Below, piece after piece: positions 19,971 through 32,333 of a DNA stretch of 64,000 nt (the stretch's first letter is position 1; each line of letters starts with the position of its first letter). The notes below the pieces were generated by a model. The model saw only the letters and a list, made by a program, of their open reading frames with translations, was not told where the DNA came from and searched no databases. Both the position numbers and the translations under genes were made by a program. Origin of the DNA: Melampsora larici-populina 98AG31 (Eukaryota; Basidiomycota; Pucciniomycetes; Pucciniales; Melampsoraceae); contig NW_006768765.1 of NCBI RefSeq assembly GCF_000204055.1, positions 1,372,385 to 1,436,384 of the forward strand. The letters run 5' to 3'.

Positions 19971-22418
19971 CATCCTCAATGTAGGCTCTTTTCTGTGGGG
20001 AACACCCATGTAGGAGCTGTTTTGGAAGTGCCTACATGGGTTTTCTGCAGGCTGAAAAGAGCAAAGGCCTAAAAAATATGTCTTGATCTGTTCAACGTGT
20101 TTTTTTCAAGTATCATGAATCAAACACAAATTTGAGTCTGAATAAAAGACAAATGTCAGACAAACTGGATTAAAAAAGAAAACTTCAATATGAAATAAAA
20201 AACTTTGACTTTTGAATCAAATTGAAGATGTTTAATCCTGTATTCTTCCCAATAGTGATCAGTGATATTGTGAGGGTAGGATACTCTTTGAGAGTGCTCT
20301 ATGCTCACTAAAGTTGTAAAATGGGTATTGTAGTATTGAAAGTCTATTCTTTATTTCAAATAATGTAGTATTTACATAACAAAATAAAGAAGAGGAAGAA
20401 AGTAAACAAGACTAACAGTCTGTTTGGATAAATTCAGACAGACTACAGTTAGATGACTCCTTGAAGGAGGACTGAAGTATAATTAACAATTATTATGAAG
20501 TAAGAAGGCTGGATCCAAGGCCCTCCTGTAATCTTTAAAGTAACAGATTAAAGAGTGAGGTGAAGGTCACTAATCTGGTTGTTCTATAGTCATCAACTTC
20601 TAGTTTTTCAAAAGGTGCACTGACCTGTGAGTTGATATAGGCACTGAGCTGTGAGTTGATATAGGCACTAACCTGTAGTTGTTCAAATGGTGCACTGGCC
20701 GGTGAGTTGATATAGGTCACTAACCTGTGGTTGTTCAAAAGGTAACCAACTTGAAGTTAATTTGAAGGTCACTAACCTGGAAGATTTCTGCTTAGGGAAA
20801 GTAGAGGATCCAGAAAAAGGTGAAGAGATTACTACTTGCTTTTAGTCAGGAAGCTGATTAAAGTTCTGAAGTTATCACTAGTCTTATATTTATAAGACTC
20901 TTAATTTTACTTCAATAGAACTTTAATGCTGTTCTTTAAAAGTAAAATTGAAATAAGGGATTTAAGTAATAGGGGATTGAAAAGAAGAGCAAAGAAGGAA
21001 ATTTAATTATTAGGGGTTTTGAAAAGAAAAGTGTGAATGATTGTGAAAAGAGTGTTGTGAAAGGTTAGATAAGGTTCTGAGTGAAAGGTTATTAGATATG
21101 ATATATAGCCACTCGTCACAAGTTATAGGGTTATGTTGGACTCAAGTGAGTTTTATGTTTAGTTTCCCTGATTATAGCTTGATTCGAGATGTTTTTAAAA
21201 GAAAGAAAAAGAAAAATTCAGAGTCTATTCTAACTACTTCTGGATGATGAAGGGGTTTGGATAGGAATCTGGAAAGGGAAACAACAGGTACGCGAGGAGC
21301 AAAGAGACTCCTTTGTCAGGGTACCTTGTTATAAGGTGGAGCATGCCTAGTAACATGTCAACCTTGAGTAGCTCTTAGATCATTTATTATCTAATAGGAG
21401 GTCGTGACTACGTCACGGACCTTTTCCTTGGGAGACTATTACTAATCTAGGTTTCCACGATAATGCTCTTTGGGATTCCTATGGGTGCGTGTGCATGGAC
21501 TAGTGCTTCTCTCCTTGCGTGCCTCATACGAGCGCTCCAAATAATATTATATCCACCCCTCTTGATCACTATTATCCCTAACTTTTCAACTGATTATGAG
21601 ATGAAATCTTTGTGTGAGATCAGCCTGCAGACCTGCTGGCATTTTTTTTTGAGAGAGGAGAGCTCACTATTTGGCTCATACACCTTTTGACCACTTAAAA
21701 TTTGGATGAATATACTCTTTGTCAACCCAACCAATGAAGGTTTGAAGTTTTGATCTCACTTTTTGAAAGCTTGAATTGAAATAATTATCAAATAGTGTGA
21801 ATACACATCCAAAGTTTAAGTGAAGTTGAGGAAGAAAGAATCAGAATGTTTCATTGTATAGAATTTCTTCAAGTTCTTTGCAAAGTTGTTGACTTGTTTT
21901 GTTCCCAAATGAGAAATTGAATTCTTTTCTATTCTACTTGGCTGAATTTAAGGTGGAGGTTGTTGATAGAATGCTTTTCACCTGAACTTCATAACAAACT
22001 CCCTTTCTCTCGCTCACAAGTGTCAAACCTCACAAAATTACAGTGCGGAGAGCTGAAAAGAAAAAGAATAAAGAGATCAAGATGGGATTCCGTAGATCAA
22101 GAGAAAAGAGATAAGTGAACGTTGGAAGCTCATCTGGGCAAATACCATCCATTTGATCTATACCATGATACAATCAATCAATCAAGATCCGCTTGGATTT
22201 GTCAAAATACTGCACACCCTAGGTGAGATGAACTTAGGCTTATTGGCATTTTTCTGATTTCTACTGATTTGATGATTGAAGTAAAGTAGCTTCAAGAATG
22301 AAGGATGTGGGTGTGGATTACCTGAGGATAAGTTTGAATATAGTGGATTTGTGAAATAATGCTCAATTAATAGTTTACAGAATCTTTTGACCAGATGTTT
22401 AGAAGTTCTCCAGATGCA
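19971..22418. other. Old repeat-like intergenic DNA with a short minisatellite
   Basis: No intact gene is seen. Notable items are a hairpin-like run CCTACAT...ATGTAGG just after the retrotransposon, the tandem repeat at 20595-20760, and a palindrome CGTGACTACGTCACG near 21405. Composition suggests degraded transposon material; I cannot assign a family. Confidence 0.5.
20595..20760. repeat. Imperfect minisatellite
   Basis: Units of about 24-55 bp repeat around the core CTGTGAGTTGATATAGGCACT and a GTTCAAAAGGTGCACTG-type block. On the minus strand they read as repeated AYINSQ and SAPFE peptides. The frame is short and without a start context, so a protein product is unlikely. Confidence 0.7.
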
Positions 22419-22426
22419 CTGGGGAC

Positions 22427-22788
22427 AACACCGCAAGCGCTACGCAACGCAATGGATTTCAACCTATTTCCATTGTGTTGCGCAGTCGGCGCATTATTAC
22501 GCTACGCAACCACTCCGCAATGGGGCGTTTTTATTCTACCTTGCCGTTGTGGAGCGGTCAGGCAAATATTGCAGAAAATGCGCAATATTGCCCTATTTCC
22601 GCAATATTTGCCCTAAATAACTGTCAAAAACCAACCGCAATTGCGGTGCGGGTTTCTGAGCAACGGGTTTTTTGAACCTGGATTGCAGAGCGCTGGCACC
22701 GCACTATATTGTGTTGCTATTGCGGCGCCCAAAAGCGCTACGCAACCGCACCGCAACCGCAACATAGTGTGGTGCTCTTGCGGTATTG
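22427..22788. mobile_element. hAT-like non-autonomous MITE
   Basis: The sequence CTGGGGAC occurs immediately outside both ends (22419-22426 and 22789-22796). Imperfect terminal inverted repeats begin CAACACCGCAAGCGC on the left, with the first C shared with the duplication, and CAATACCGCAAGAGC on the right. Inside, GCAACGCA, ACCGCA and TGCGGT motifs recur many times, as expected of transposase-binding subterminal repeats. At 362 bp with no transposase it must be mobilised in trans. The CG-rich motif composition contrasts sharply with its flanks. Confidence 0.8.
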
Positions 22789-22885
22789 CTGGGGACGGGC
22801 TTGTTTGCTTATGCTCTAGTTGATCTTTCTCTCCATAAATCTTGCATACAGAAGACGCTCTAATTGTAAGGTACCCAGAAAATGT

Positions 22886-24230
22886 TCAAGTTTTTGTGTT
22901 TGAATCAAAGATCAACTTCTTGGCAAAATTTAGGTGTGAGTTGCCCATAGCCGCATAGTTCTCTTCCTCAATACTCAGAGATGGTTCTCGGTGTGACTCC
23001 CATTCATCTGAAGGTTGTAAATCCCAACTTCCATCGACTTCTTGCACAAAATTATGTACCACACAACACGCCAAAAGCCAAGCATTGAGATAGTTAGCAC
23101 TTTTTCTACCTTTGATGACAAGTCGAGATTCTTCACAGGACTGAGTAAGTCCTTCCAAAGTCCATTCGTGTGTTCTGAGACAATTCAAGCAAGACTCAAC
23201 GCAAAGTTTAAATGACGGCAAGCACGGTCAAGCTCTTGATTCCTAGGCTTCTTGAAAGTGGGCACTATGTATTTGGAAGAACTACATCCCTAATCTGCTA
23301 AAAGGTACTCTCCAGGGCTAAAAAACGATTTGGTGTTTTTGTAAAACTAGTGACAAAATGACCACTCAGTTGCTATTATGTGATCACAAAAGGGTAAGTA
23401 CTTACCTCTGTAGATTTAAGGACTCTTTGGTCATGCGCACTTCCACACCATCCATGGTGCGCGTAGATGATCCTTCTTTGATGATCACAGATGATCAACA
23501 AATTCAAAGCATAGATGGACTTTCAACAATAATAGTCTTCACAATTTTTCTGGGGGGCATACACTAAAGGAATAAGTGTTCCGTCAATGAAACCTACACA
23601 CTCTTTGAAAAATGATGTTGAACCAATTGCTGATTTGATTTCGTTTTGTTCTTCAGCTGTAGGCCACTTAACATATCTCAATTCAATTCTATTGAGTGCC
23701 TGGATACATTGATAAGTGTAGTTATCAACACTTCCTTCTAAATAAGAGGTCAGTACTTATTTAGTTCCAGATGAGATACAGTCAAACACTTACCTGCCAT
23801 CAAGAAAATTTTTGCTATTACTCGACACTGGCTGCCATTTCCAGACAGCCTGAAATTGGCCATTGCAACCAAGAGCTGCCATTGAGGTGGAGATTGAGAG
23901 CATGTTGAATTGTTGTAAAAGATTGGATCCCCTGCTATTTGATTGACAAGGGTGTTAAAAGCATTCTTGGACATCTGCACCTATCACATAACAAGAATCA
24001 TGTCAGTCAATTGGAAATGAGAGCATGAGATTAGATTTCACATACTACAACTACCCAAGTCCGATCGGTCCCATTCCACCATTCGTCAAAACAGGTGTGC
24101 TTTCTTTCACGGCGCAACATACGGGGAATTCTAGGAAGGAGGTATCTTTTCTTCTGAGCACGTTCTAACCCATAAGCCAAGATGGCTAGTTTCGATTTGT
24201 CCTCCATGTATCAGCGTTTTTGAGCTCTAC
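22886..24230 (-). pseudogene. Decayed PIF/Harbinger transposase
   Basis: On the minus strand the fragments follow the order of a Harbinger DDE nuclease: an N-terminal basic region (MEDKSKLAILAYGLERAQKK, near 24208), a helical block (KNAFNTLVNQIAGDP, ending about 23790), then CVGFIDGTLIPL with the first catalytic Asp, ICDHQRRIIYAHHGWCGSAHD (GSxHD box), a SPGEYLLAD*GCSSSKYIVP block with the second Asp, and NYLNAWLLACCVVHNF near the C terminus. Splice-like boundaries separate some blocks. A TGA (23523-23525), a TAG (23290-23292) and at least one frameshift near 23200 inactivate it. No partner Myb-like gene or clear element ends were found. Confidence 0.82.
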
Positions 24231-24546
24231 TGAACGACATTGCTTCAAGTGTACTGGTTAAGATTAACTGACAAGCCATCAATAGAAGAGGATCTTGCAA
24301 GTTTGGATCTACTGTATCTTCATTGGAATCAAGTTGATCTAGGATAATAACCGCTGCCAAGATGGTAGTGAACTTGCTGGGGTGTGTACTGGTTTTGTAA
24401 TGGTTGGTGGCCAAAGACGCTACCTGAAGTGCAAAGAAACACTTCAAGTAGGCCAAGATGTTGCGACAAGTGGTGGAGGTCGGCGTTGGGGAGAGAGAGA
24501 AGGGGTGGGTTGGATGGAAATGTTTGGGTCTCAAACCTGAAGTCCC

Positions 24547-24625
24547 AACTGGGTGTACCACAGTACACCCAGTTACCGCCAAAAAATCACTGGGTGTACC
24601 GGGATTTTTGGCAACCGGGTCAGCT
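24547..24625. repeat. Perfect hairpin plus repeated ACTGGGTGTACC motif
   Basis: AACTGGGTGTAC (24547-24558) and GTACACCCAGTT (24563-24574) form a perfect 12-bp stem. ACTGGGTGTACC recurs at 24589-24600 inside a second stem, GCCAAAAA/TTTTTGGC. The cluster lies upstream of the Harbinger remnant and may be its terminal or promoter region. Confidence 0.65.
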
Positions 24626-24729
24626 TTGAGACCGGCTGTTATATACTCTCCTCTTTAAACCTAACTGTATTGATATTTGTTTGTATCACTACGTTGTTTT
24701 AGGGTTTGTTGTTGATGATTGTTATGACC

Positions 24730-25005
24730 ATTACTAATTATGCTTAATTACATATACATGCTAAGTATATTACATAGTATAAGCATTTTAACTCTTGACA
24801 CTCAGTTATGAGGTGTAACTGATGTTTTATTACATACTACATGTGGTTTTAAGTGTACATGTATATGTAATTAATATTTTTATGTCTTTTCTTACACATT
24901 ACATACTGTTTACAGGCTGTATGTATATGTAACTAGTCTTTTATATGATAATTCTATATTACAAGTTAGTCTTGGGTGCATGTATATGTACTCAGGGCTG
25001 ACAGG
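24730..25005. repeat. Degenerate tandem repeat, about 75-90 bp unit
   Basis: Blocks containing TTACATA, then TGTATATGTAA/CT after about 60 bases, recur three to four times with many differences. The repeat is very AT-rich and non-coding. Confidence 0.55.
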
Positions 25006-27391
25006 TATAGCCACCATTAGCAATCAGTTTTTTCATCAGGGAGTGTGTGATAACACGCCCAGCAACATTCAGTATATATTCCACCTCGTGATCTACATGA
25101 GGCCAATTTGCTCACATTTTGATTGGCTCCTGGTCAAATGGAACAATTTCTTGATTGGATTGAACTCAGGCAAGTATGCCAGTAGGTAGATGAGTAAGAC
25201 TCCGTTCTGTTTTCAGAATTCTTTGATTAATCACCCTTGGTGGATCTGCAGGTTGTCCAGAATGAGGACTTACAAAGAGATACTTTCTTGTCATCAGAAA
25301 AGTATAATAAGTAATGGCTCAAAAGATCCTTACCAAGTTGCGTTTGAAATAGAGTTTCACATGGACTCTTCCAACTGCCCCCTTGACTGTAACACCTACA
25401 ATCATGCCCTGTTTCCTGACTATTGGCAACAGTGTGCAGTGGTCAAGTTCCAAATGTTACACTTGCTGGATAGTCTGACATCCCTTAGGCGCCTAGCTTT
25501 GTGATTGATCAATTTCATGTGCAGAAATTTCACATTCATCTAATGAACAATACAAAAAGGATTGTCAGTTCAATCACTATAAATATCAGATACCAAAGAG
25601 AGTTTACTGACCAAGGACTCTGGTGGAATTCTAGCCACCATCATGACAAACTTGGCTTGTTTATTGGCACATTAGTCCTTGTGAACGCCCCAAGTTACCT
25701 CCAGAGATAACCCAAGCTGTTTGCATAATTTGAAAGAAATGGTAGTTTGCAAGACATAGTGACCAGTGAAGAGCTGCAATTGATGTTGAGTCTTGTCTAA
25801 ATACATGGAGGGTCAACTAGTGATCAGATTGTATAGAAAATCTAAGTGTTTATCTGATAAGGTGAGTGGTGGCCTTGCTTTGCGTACTCATATGGGTTGT
25901 AAATGACTTTCCAAGTGTGTTGGTACAGTTCTTGCCATTGCTTTAAATACCAGGGTGATATTGAACAGTCTAGTAAACCATTGATATTGGATTGAGAGAA
26001 ATTGTTTTTCTCCATTTGAACAGCGAGTAACTTTATATCTTCTGGATACTTTTGAAAAGGCACCAAGAAAGATAAAGAAGGCAAATGAAAGATGGAAGAA
26101 ACTGGAAACTGAAAAACAGAGATCAAGTTGGATGGATTTGAGGTGAGGCATCAAAATCCAGGAAGAGTTTGAGGCTGGTGCTGGTGAGGGTCCTCCCCCT
26201 CCATTGTGGGTGGGTCATTGGTTGATAGACCCAGCACTGGAAATATTTGTGGTGGAGGAAGGTTTCAGAAAAAGTAAAAAAAATGAAATCAAAAGTTTTT
26301 TAAGTGAGCACACAGACCTGAGGCAAAACAGGACTTTACAAGCAATTTCTGAAAGACTGTACACATAGATCAATTTCTACCTAAATATAATAAAGGAAAG
26401 TGATTGAAGAAAAAAAAGTGTTGTGGTCTAGCCCCATTGAGATGCCCTGCGGCCAATTTGAGTGTCCCTGTGGTATGCTATCACACGTCAAAATTCTCAA
26501 CACCTTTTTCTATCCACCTGTGCCATCTCACTGTTCCTCATCTCACATTTTCAGTCACATAATCAATCTGCTTTTCCATCTCTCTCATCTATGGGCAAGT
26601 TTGGTTATGTTTGATTTTTGGTGATTATAGCAATCATGTCACCAAAAGAGAAACTCCATCCCGGTGACCAAAAACTACTTACATAATTGTAAAATCTTCA
26701 ATAAAATCCTCTATGTACTCAGCAATGTTCCTCTTCAACACCTTTCAGGCTCCAACATCATCATCATCAGCCAACACCAGTGTGGCTCAGATCATTGATC
26801 ATTGGACCAACACCTTTCATCTGACACTCAGCTCATCAAGTGAAGCATGTGATCATATCATAGTCCATCAAATTCAAGGCATTTCAAATCCATATCATTC
26901 AAATTCATGAAATAATTTCAAGAAAATCATTGAAATTGTTTTGAGGACTTCATTCAACCATCTCCACTTGTTTTGCTCAATCTGATAGAATTGATCAACA
27001 AATCAAGACTAACTTCAAGTTTGATAGAAGCACAAAGTTTGAAAGATGCTGTTACATATGCAATTTTGTGATTCTGTCTATATATGCTAGGACATGCTCT
27101 GCACAAAAACAGAATTAGGGGAACTGTGACCTTCTGTGATTACAACCAAGCTACTTACATGTGAGGAATTGGCATGCCTCAAGCCTGTGTGGCAACTGGG
27201 CACCAATTGCACCTAGTACTCTTTATAAACTGTGATGCCAAATATTTGATTTTTTAAAGACAAGAGAAGTCAGAAGTCAAGAGAGATTGAAAAGTTATTG
27301 TGTTGATTTTCATTGATGGTACAAGAAAGAAAGCAATAAATCAGGATCACAGTTTGAAATGGTTTGTCAAATCTTAAAGGATGTATGATGA
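25006..27391. other. Intergenic, no gene or element recognised
   Basis: Short open frames up to about 100 codons are present on both strands. None shows a domain, good start context or exon-like borders. Composition (AT-rich, CG-poor) matches old repeats. Confidence 0.45.
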
Positions 27392-27635
27392 GTTTGATAA
27401 GGACCCTGGAATGCGCCCATGGATGTATCTGACGAAAATTAGGACCTTTTGTTGGTGATGTTTTTGGACACTAAACTTCACTTCACTGACACCTACAGGA
27501 GTTTAAACGATGCGCCAGAAGCAGGCCTTTCAGCTACACTAACTTTCAACCCCGTAGCTCCAATACTTCCTGAGATATCTCAATGTAACAGCCAAAAAAG
27601 GCCCATATTCGGAAGGTCCTAATCGGACCTTGGAG

Positions 27636-27790
27636 CAAGGGTGTCACTATACTATACCAGTATCGGTATAGTATCGGTATAGTATCGCAACCCGTTACTA
27701 TACTGACCACGATACTGGTAAAAAAGGACCGATACTATACTACACATGTAGCAAGTATAGTATTGGTCTTCTCAACGATACTTGACTTTA
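27636..27790. repeat. 5' subterminal TATAC-type repeats of the hAT element
   Basis: Repeats of ACTATAC, AGTATCGGTATAG and GATACTGG lie just inside the left TIR. They mirror the GTATAGTATAG arrays at 32865-32969. Subterminal arrays of this kind are the usual binding sites of hAT transposases. Confidence 0.75.
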
Positions 27791-28337
27791 CTGGGCTTGG
27801 GTAAGTCGCTTCAAAGTTTGCCCTCCGGATTCCGACATTCACTGCTTGCAGCCAAGTCATAAAACAACTACAGCATCAACAAATCTCACTACCACAATCC
27901 CATCAGAACAACATCAACAGCTCTCACTTTGATCGACTGTAAAACCATTCAAGAACCAAGCAAGGTGATCAACGCTGACCGGATTCAGTGCTCTGATCAT
28001 CTTGTGGCCATTTGAGAACTTACAACCGGTTGTAACCTCCTTGGCTTGGTTGAACTGGACTACAATCAACTTTCAAAATCAAAACCCAGCATACAATATC
28101 ATCAAGAACGATCAAAGAAAGCGATCAAAAGGCAACATCAACAATATCAAACTATTCAAACTCACATCAGTTTACTTGACTGATCTTGTCTTAAATCAGC
28201 TTAATCAATCTCTCGAAATTCTGATCAACAAAAAACAATCAATCGATCATCATATCATCAAGTCAAATCGCATCCTCAGTTGTATAAAGCTATAATACAC
28301 TCAGAGCCAATCGGTCAGTCTTGCATCGATCGACTTG

Positions 28338-31300
28338 ATGTCACAAAGCCAACAATCTCGACCGGTACCGTCCTCCAGTTCTCGCGCGATCGCACCTTCT
28401 CGAACTTCACGAGGGCGATTAGTCCGACAGAATAATGCTAGCGAGGATAACGGTTCCATCGAATCCTCGCTTCCACCAGATACAGATCAGGGCTCAGAGA
28501 GCGAGTCAGCCCCTCCAGCACTACGCCGAAGCAAGAGAACTCCTTCGGTTGCTCCCTCGGACTCTTCTGCTGTACTCAAATCACCTTCCAAAAGACAACG
28601 CAAGTCAGGATCAACTCAGAAGAGAGTAGAGAAATCATCAGCCAAGAAAGGTGGTCAAAAGAAAAAGAAGACCAATCAGTCAGCTCCTGCGACTTCTACA
28701 GCCCTTCAGGTAAGCTGATTAGACCCAACCTTAGTCTTTTACACAAGCTAACTGATTCATTGACAGCTTGATGAGACAGTTGTCAACTTGGCCCAAGACT
28801 CTGGGGAAGAAAATGCTCGATCACAACCCCCAAAAAGGTCTCGAACCACAGTTCGTGCAACTGAGCCAATCTTGGATTATTTCGAAGGGCCTTTCCTTCT
28901 TCCAGAGGAGGTAAGTAAAATCTTTCTCTTGGGACTTTTACTTGCATATAAGGCTGATCATTGCTCAATGTATAACTGTGAACAGCCTCGTGACAAAATA
29001 CCAACAATGTACACATGCATATGGTGCAATACAAATCACCGAGGTGCAGTGACTTCGAAATCAAATTTAACTGCGCATCGTGATGGATCGACTCAGGAGT
29101 CGCACTCAGGGCGAGGATGCCCTGAACGCGAGGAGGCAATTAAATCTGGCTTATGTCTCCCTCCGACTCAAGCTGAACTTCGCAACATTGCAAAAGCTTC
29201 GAAAACCGGATTTGTACCATTATCTGAATCATCTCTAGCTGCCATGAAGCATCGATCACGCTTTAACAATCAACTATTAAATCAGATGGTTTTATCTTGG
29301 ATTATTCGTTGGGCTTTACCTTGGTCAAGGATAGAAGATCCAGAACTTCGCGCAGCATTCCGATACTCAAACCCAAATGTGCATCTCTATGGTCGAACAT
29401 GGGCAGCCCTTCAGGGCCATCGGCTATATCTGTCGCTCAGTGAGCAAGTCATCGGGGATTTAAAAGTATGTCCATCATTTTTCACCTTGATTTCATCGAA
29501 GCTGAGTTTTCTCCTGTTGATTCTAGAAAAGTAAGAGCAAATTCAACTTGCAACACGACGGCTGGACAACAAAAGGGAATCGATATGCATTCCTTGGATA
29601 TTCTGTATCATACATAGATGAAAACTTCAACTTTGTATCTCGTCACCTTGGACTTAAGCTCATATCGTGGTATCACAAAGGAGAATGGCTCTCGGCTCCA
29701 ATGGTCAATTTTCTACAGAAGAATGGTCTGTATTCTCAGACAAGTAGTCTATTTTAATTCTACATCTTTTTATCCAATTTCGTACCTGCTCTCATTGAAC
29801 TCTTTCACCTACTTCCACATGCTCTCACAGACCACCGATTCGGGGTCCAACAATAATACAATGGGTGCTGCAATGCACAAGTCTTTACAATCAATAGCTG
29901 AGAGTGAGTACCAGCCGTACTTTTGGGACCCTGGAACGATGCATGTTAAGTGCATGGCACACAAGCTGGCACTCATTGTCAACAACGGCCTCAACGCTCT
30001 TGGTATCAAAGGCCAGACCAACAAAAGTGTTCAAGATCTTGCTCGAGGACAATTCCCAATCAATAATCACTTACAAACTATTCCGGAGGAATCAGAAGAT
30101 GAAATTACTGCCGATTGTAATGTATCAACTTTACCTGATTCAACTCAGCTTCAGCAAGAACATGATGAGCTTCCACCAGAACACGACGAATTCGATCCTG
30201 AACATGATGAGCTCGAATTGAATGGAGCTCTCACCCCTACTTTCTTTGACAACATCAACAACCATTTAGAAATTGGTCTTCAGACTTATGAAGATCTTCC
30301 AGACCTTGACGATGTAATTCCTGCAGGAGAGATTCATTCCGATACTGGAGTGGAATCCGATTCTGACAACAGCTCGGAACCCGATGAAGAACTTCCTGAA
30401 CCCCTATCTCACTCTTTCAGCCAAATCAATGGATCACCTGATCTTCCAGCTAACCCGATCCCTACTCTCCAAGCCCAGAGGAACGTAAAACGTGATGCTA
30501 AAAAGAAGGCCAAAGCACAAGCAGCTGAGTTGACCATTTCAGACCGAGCACGCGCACGTCGACTCAATGGTGTCTTAAAAAAGGTATGTTTTTCTGTGAC
30601 TGTTTTGAGACTGATCAGGGTCTGAGGCTGATCTATGTGCGTGTGGATCTCATTTCCAGCTTGATTTTGTCCTTCGCAAGATAACAGGATCTGCAGCTAA
30701 TCGCCTATACTTTCGATCTATCGCCAAAGCAATAAAATTGAATGTCCGAGACCTGCTTGCCGCATATGGAATCCGCTGGAACATCAAGTGGGAGAGCCAT
30801 CAGCGTGGGTGGGAGGCACGAGATGTAAGTCAATCAAATTCATGAGATCAAATCCTACCTCGACTGATCAGTGTTTTGTTGTAGGTCATTGATGAAATGT
30901 TGAAGCAAGATCAATCAGAGGCTCCACACCCAAGGGACTGTCCAAGCGCCACCAACACAGCTAGTGGCGGTCCTGGAAGCTTCATATCCGACCCCATCTT
31001 GAACCATCAACGCGGTATCTTCAAGAAGATTACCTTCAGTCAAGATGATTGGAAGCTCGTCAAAGCGCTCAATGTTGAACTCAAAGTTGGTAAAGGTACC
31101 AGTTTTTTCATCAATTTTCTGTCAGAACTGACTGGTTTTCTTTAGGTTTATGCTGATCTTACCAAAGAGATAGAAGGTGATGGGCCGACTGGATGTATGG
31201 TCCTTCGGAAGTATTATCAGCTTCAGAAGAACCTCAAGAAAAAGATCTCAAAGAGTAATCGAACTGATACTCTCTATCCAATGTACCTATCAATGAAGAA

Positions 31301-32023
31301 TAGTGTTGATACTTACTTTTCTGAAGCTCTAGGATGTGAAACAATCGTCATGGCTACTGTGTTACATCCAAGCTGGCGAACAAATTTCTTTTCAGCTGCA
31401 TTTGGTTCAGATTCCTCCGAGTTCAAAATTGCAACTCATTTACTCACAACTCATTTTAATAAAAGAGAACAATTGTTACAGTCTGAAGCAGCTCAACAAA
31501 CACCAGCAGTCAATTTACCCAGACACGGCGAGGATTCTGATGATGAGATGTTTAATCTGAGATGCAAACAACCAACAGAACCAACTAAGGATGACTTTCT
31601 CAATGGCTTTGGGCTGATGATGCCCCAGATGAGGAAGTTGATCTGGACCCCAAGAAAGCTCTAATATGGTGGAATGTAAGCTTGGTTGTCTGTTGATTTA
31701 TGCCGAGTCAAATATTCTAACCAATTTCTTCTTATCAACAGAATAATCAGTCTCGTTATCCGGTACTATCATCCTTGGCACGCGACTATCTTGCAACAAG
31801 TGCCACATCTTGCCCAGTTGAGAGATGTTTCTCGACTGCAGCAGATGTTTGTGACCGCAACCGAGGTGGCCTTCTACCTAGAACCATTGAGCGCTCAGTA
31901 AGTACTTGTCTCTGGACTACTCAAAAGGTCAAGTTGTCTCAGGATTTTGAACTAGCTGGAGAAATGATGGCTCTATGTATTGCGGAGGATGAAGATTCAA
32001 GGAATAAGATCAAAAAGTCATAA
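28338..32023 (+). CDS. hAT transposase, about nine exons, one apparent frameshift
   Basis: Exons: 28338-28709, 28767-28910, 28986-29465, 29527 to about 29735, about 29839-30583, 30660-30824, 30885-31085, 31146-31675 and 31742-32023. The N terminus is Ser-rich and basic (likely nuclear). A BED-type finger follows (YTCIWCNTNHRG, with the distal His at SNLTAH). The RNase-H-like core shows QHDGWTTKGNRYAFLGYSV and TTDSGSNNNTMGAAMHK. The last exon is the dimerisation domain (LSSLARDYLATSATSCPVER, CFSTAADVC). Defects: in exon 8 the frame must shift near 31605-31616 to join DDFLNGFG to ADDAPDEEVDLDPKKALIWW, and the exon 4/5 junction has no clean donor in phase. The copy is therefore probably inactive, although only lightly damaged. 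Confidence 0.85.
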
Positions 32024-32333
32024 TGTTTAGGTGACTGTTGTTGTCAGATTGCTTTTCAATAAAAATCTCAAATGTGTTGTTTGTTTCAGATTGTCTACAA
32101 TGGAATTATCAAATGTGTTGTTTGTGTAGTGTTTAACTTATGTGAGCAAAACTGAAGATACTACCAGTATCTCAATGGAGCTTGCTTCATCAGAGAACAA
32201 TGATGTATCATATATGGTTTAGTTCATGGATGATGATCTTCATCTTTTGAGCAATCACAACTAAAAAAAAGCACCCAAAATTCTTGAAAAAAAAACTTGC
32301 AAAATATAAAAAAAAACACCCAAAAAACATATA

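Noticed and set aside
20535..20738. Minus-strand frame encoding repeated AYINSQ/SAPFE peptides
   Set aside because: It is produced by a DNA minisatellite; there is no start context, no flanking exons and no unique sequence.
22886..24230. Possibility that the Harbinger fragments are a domesticated host gene
   Set aside because: Two stop codons and a frameshift within the nuclease domain argue against a functional product.
24211..24582. Minus-strand frame directly upstream of the Harbinger transposase fragments
   Set aside because: It is in frame across a TGA with the transposase N terminus, but has no recognised domain and may be leader sequence; not joined to the pseudogene with confidence.
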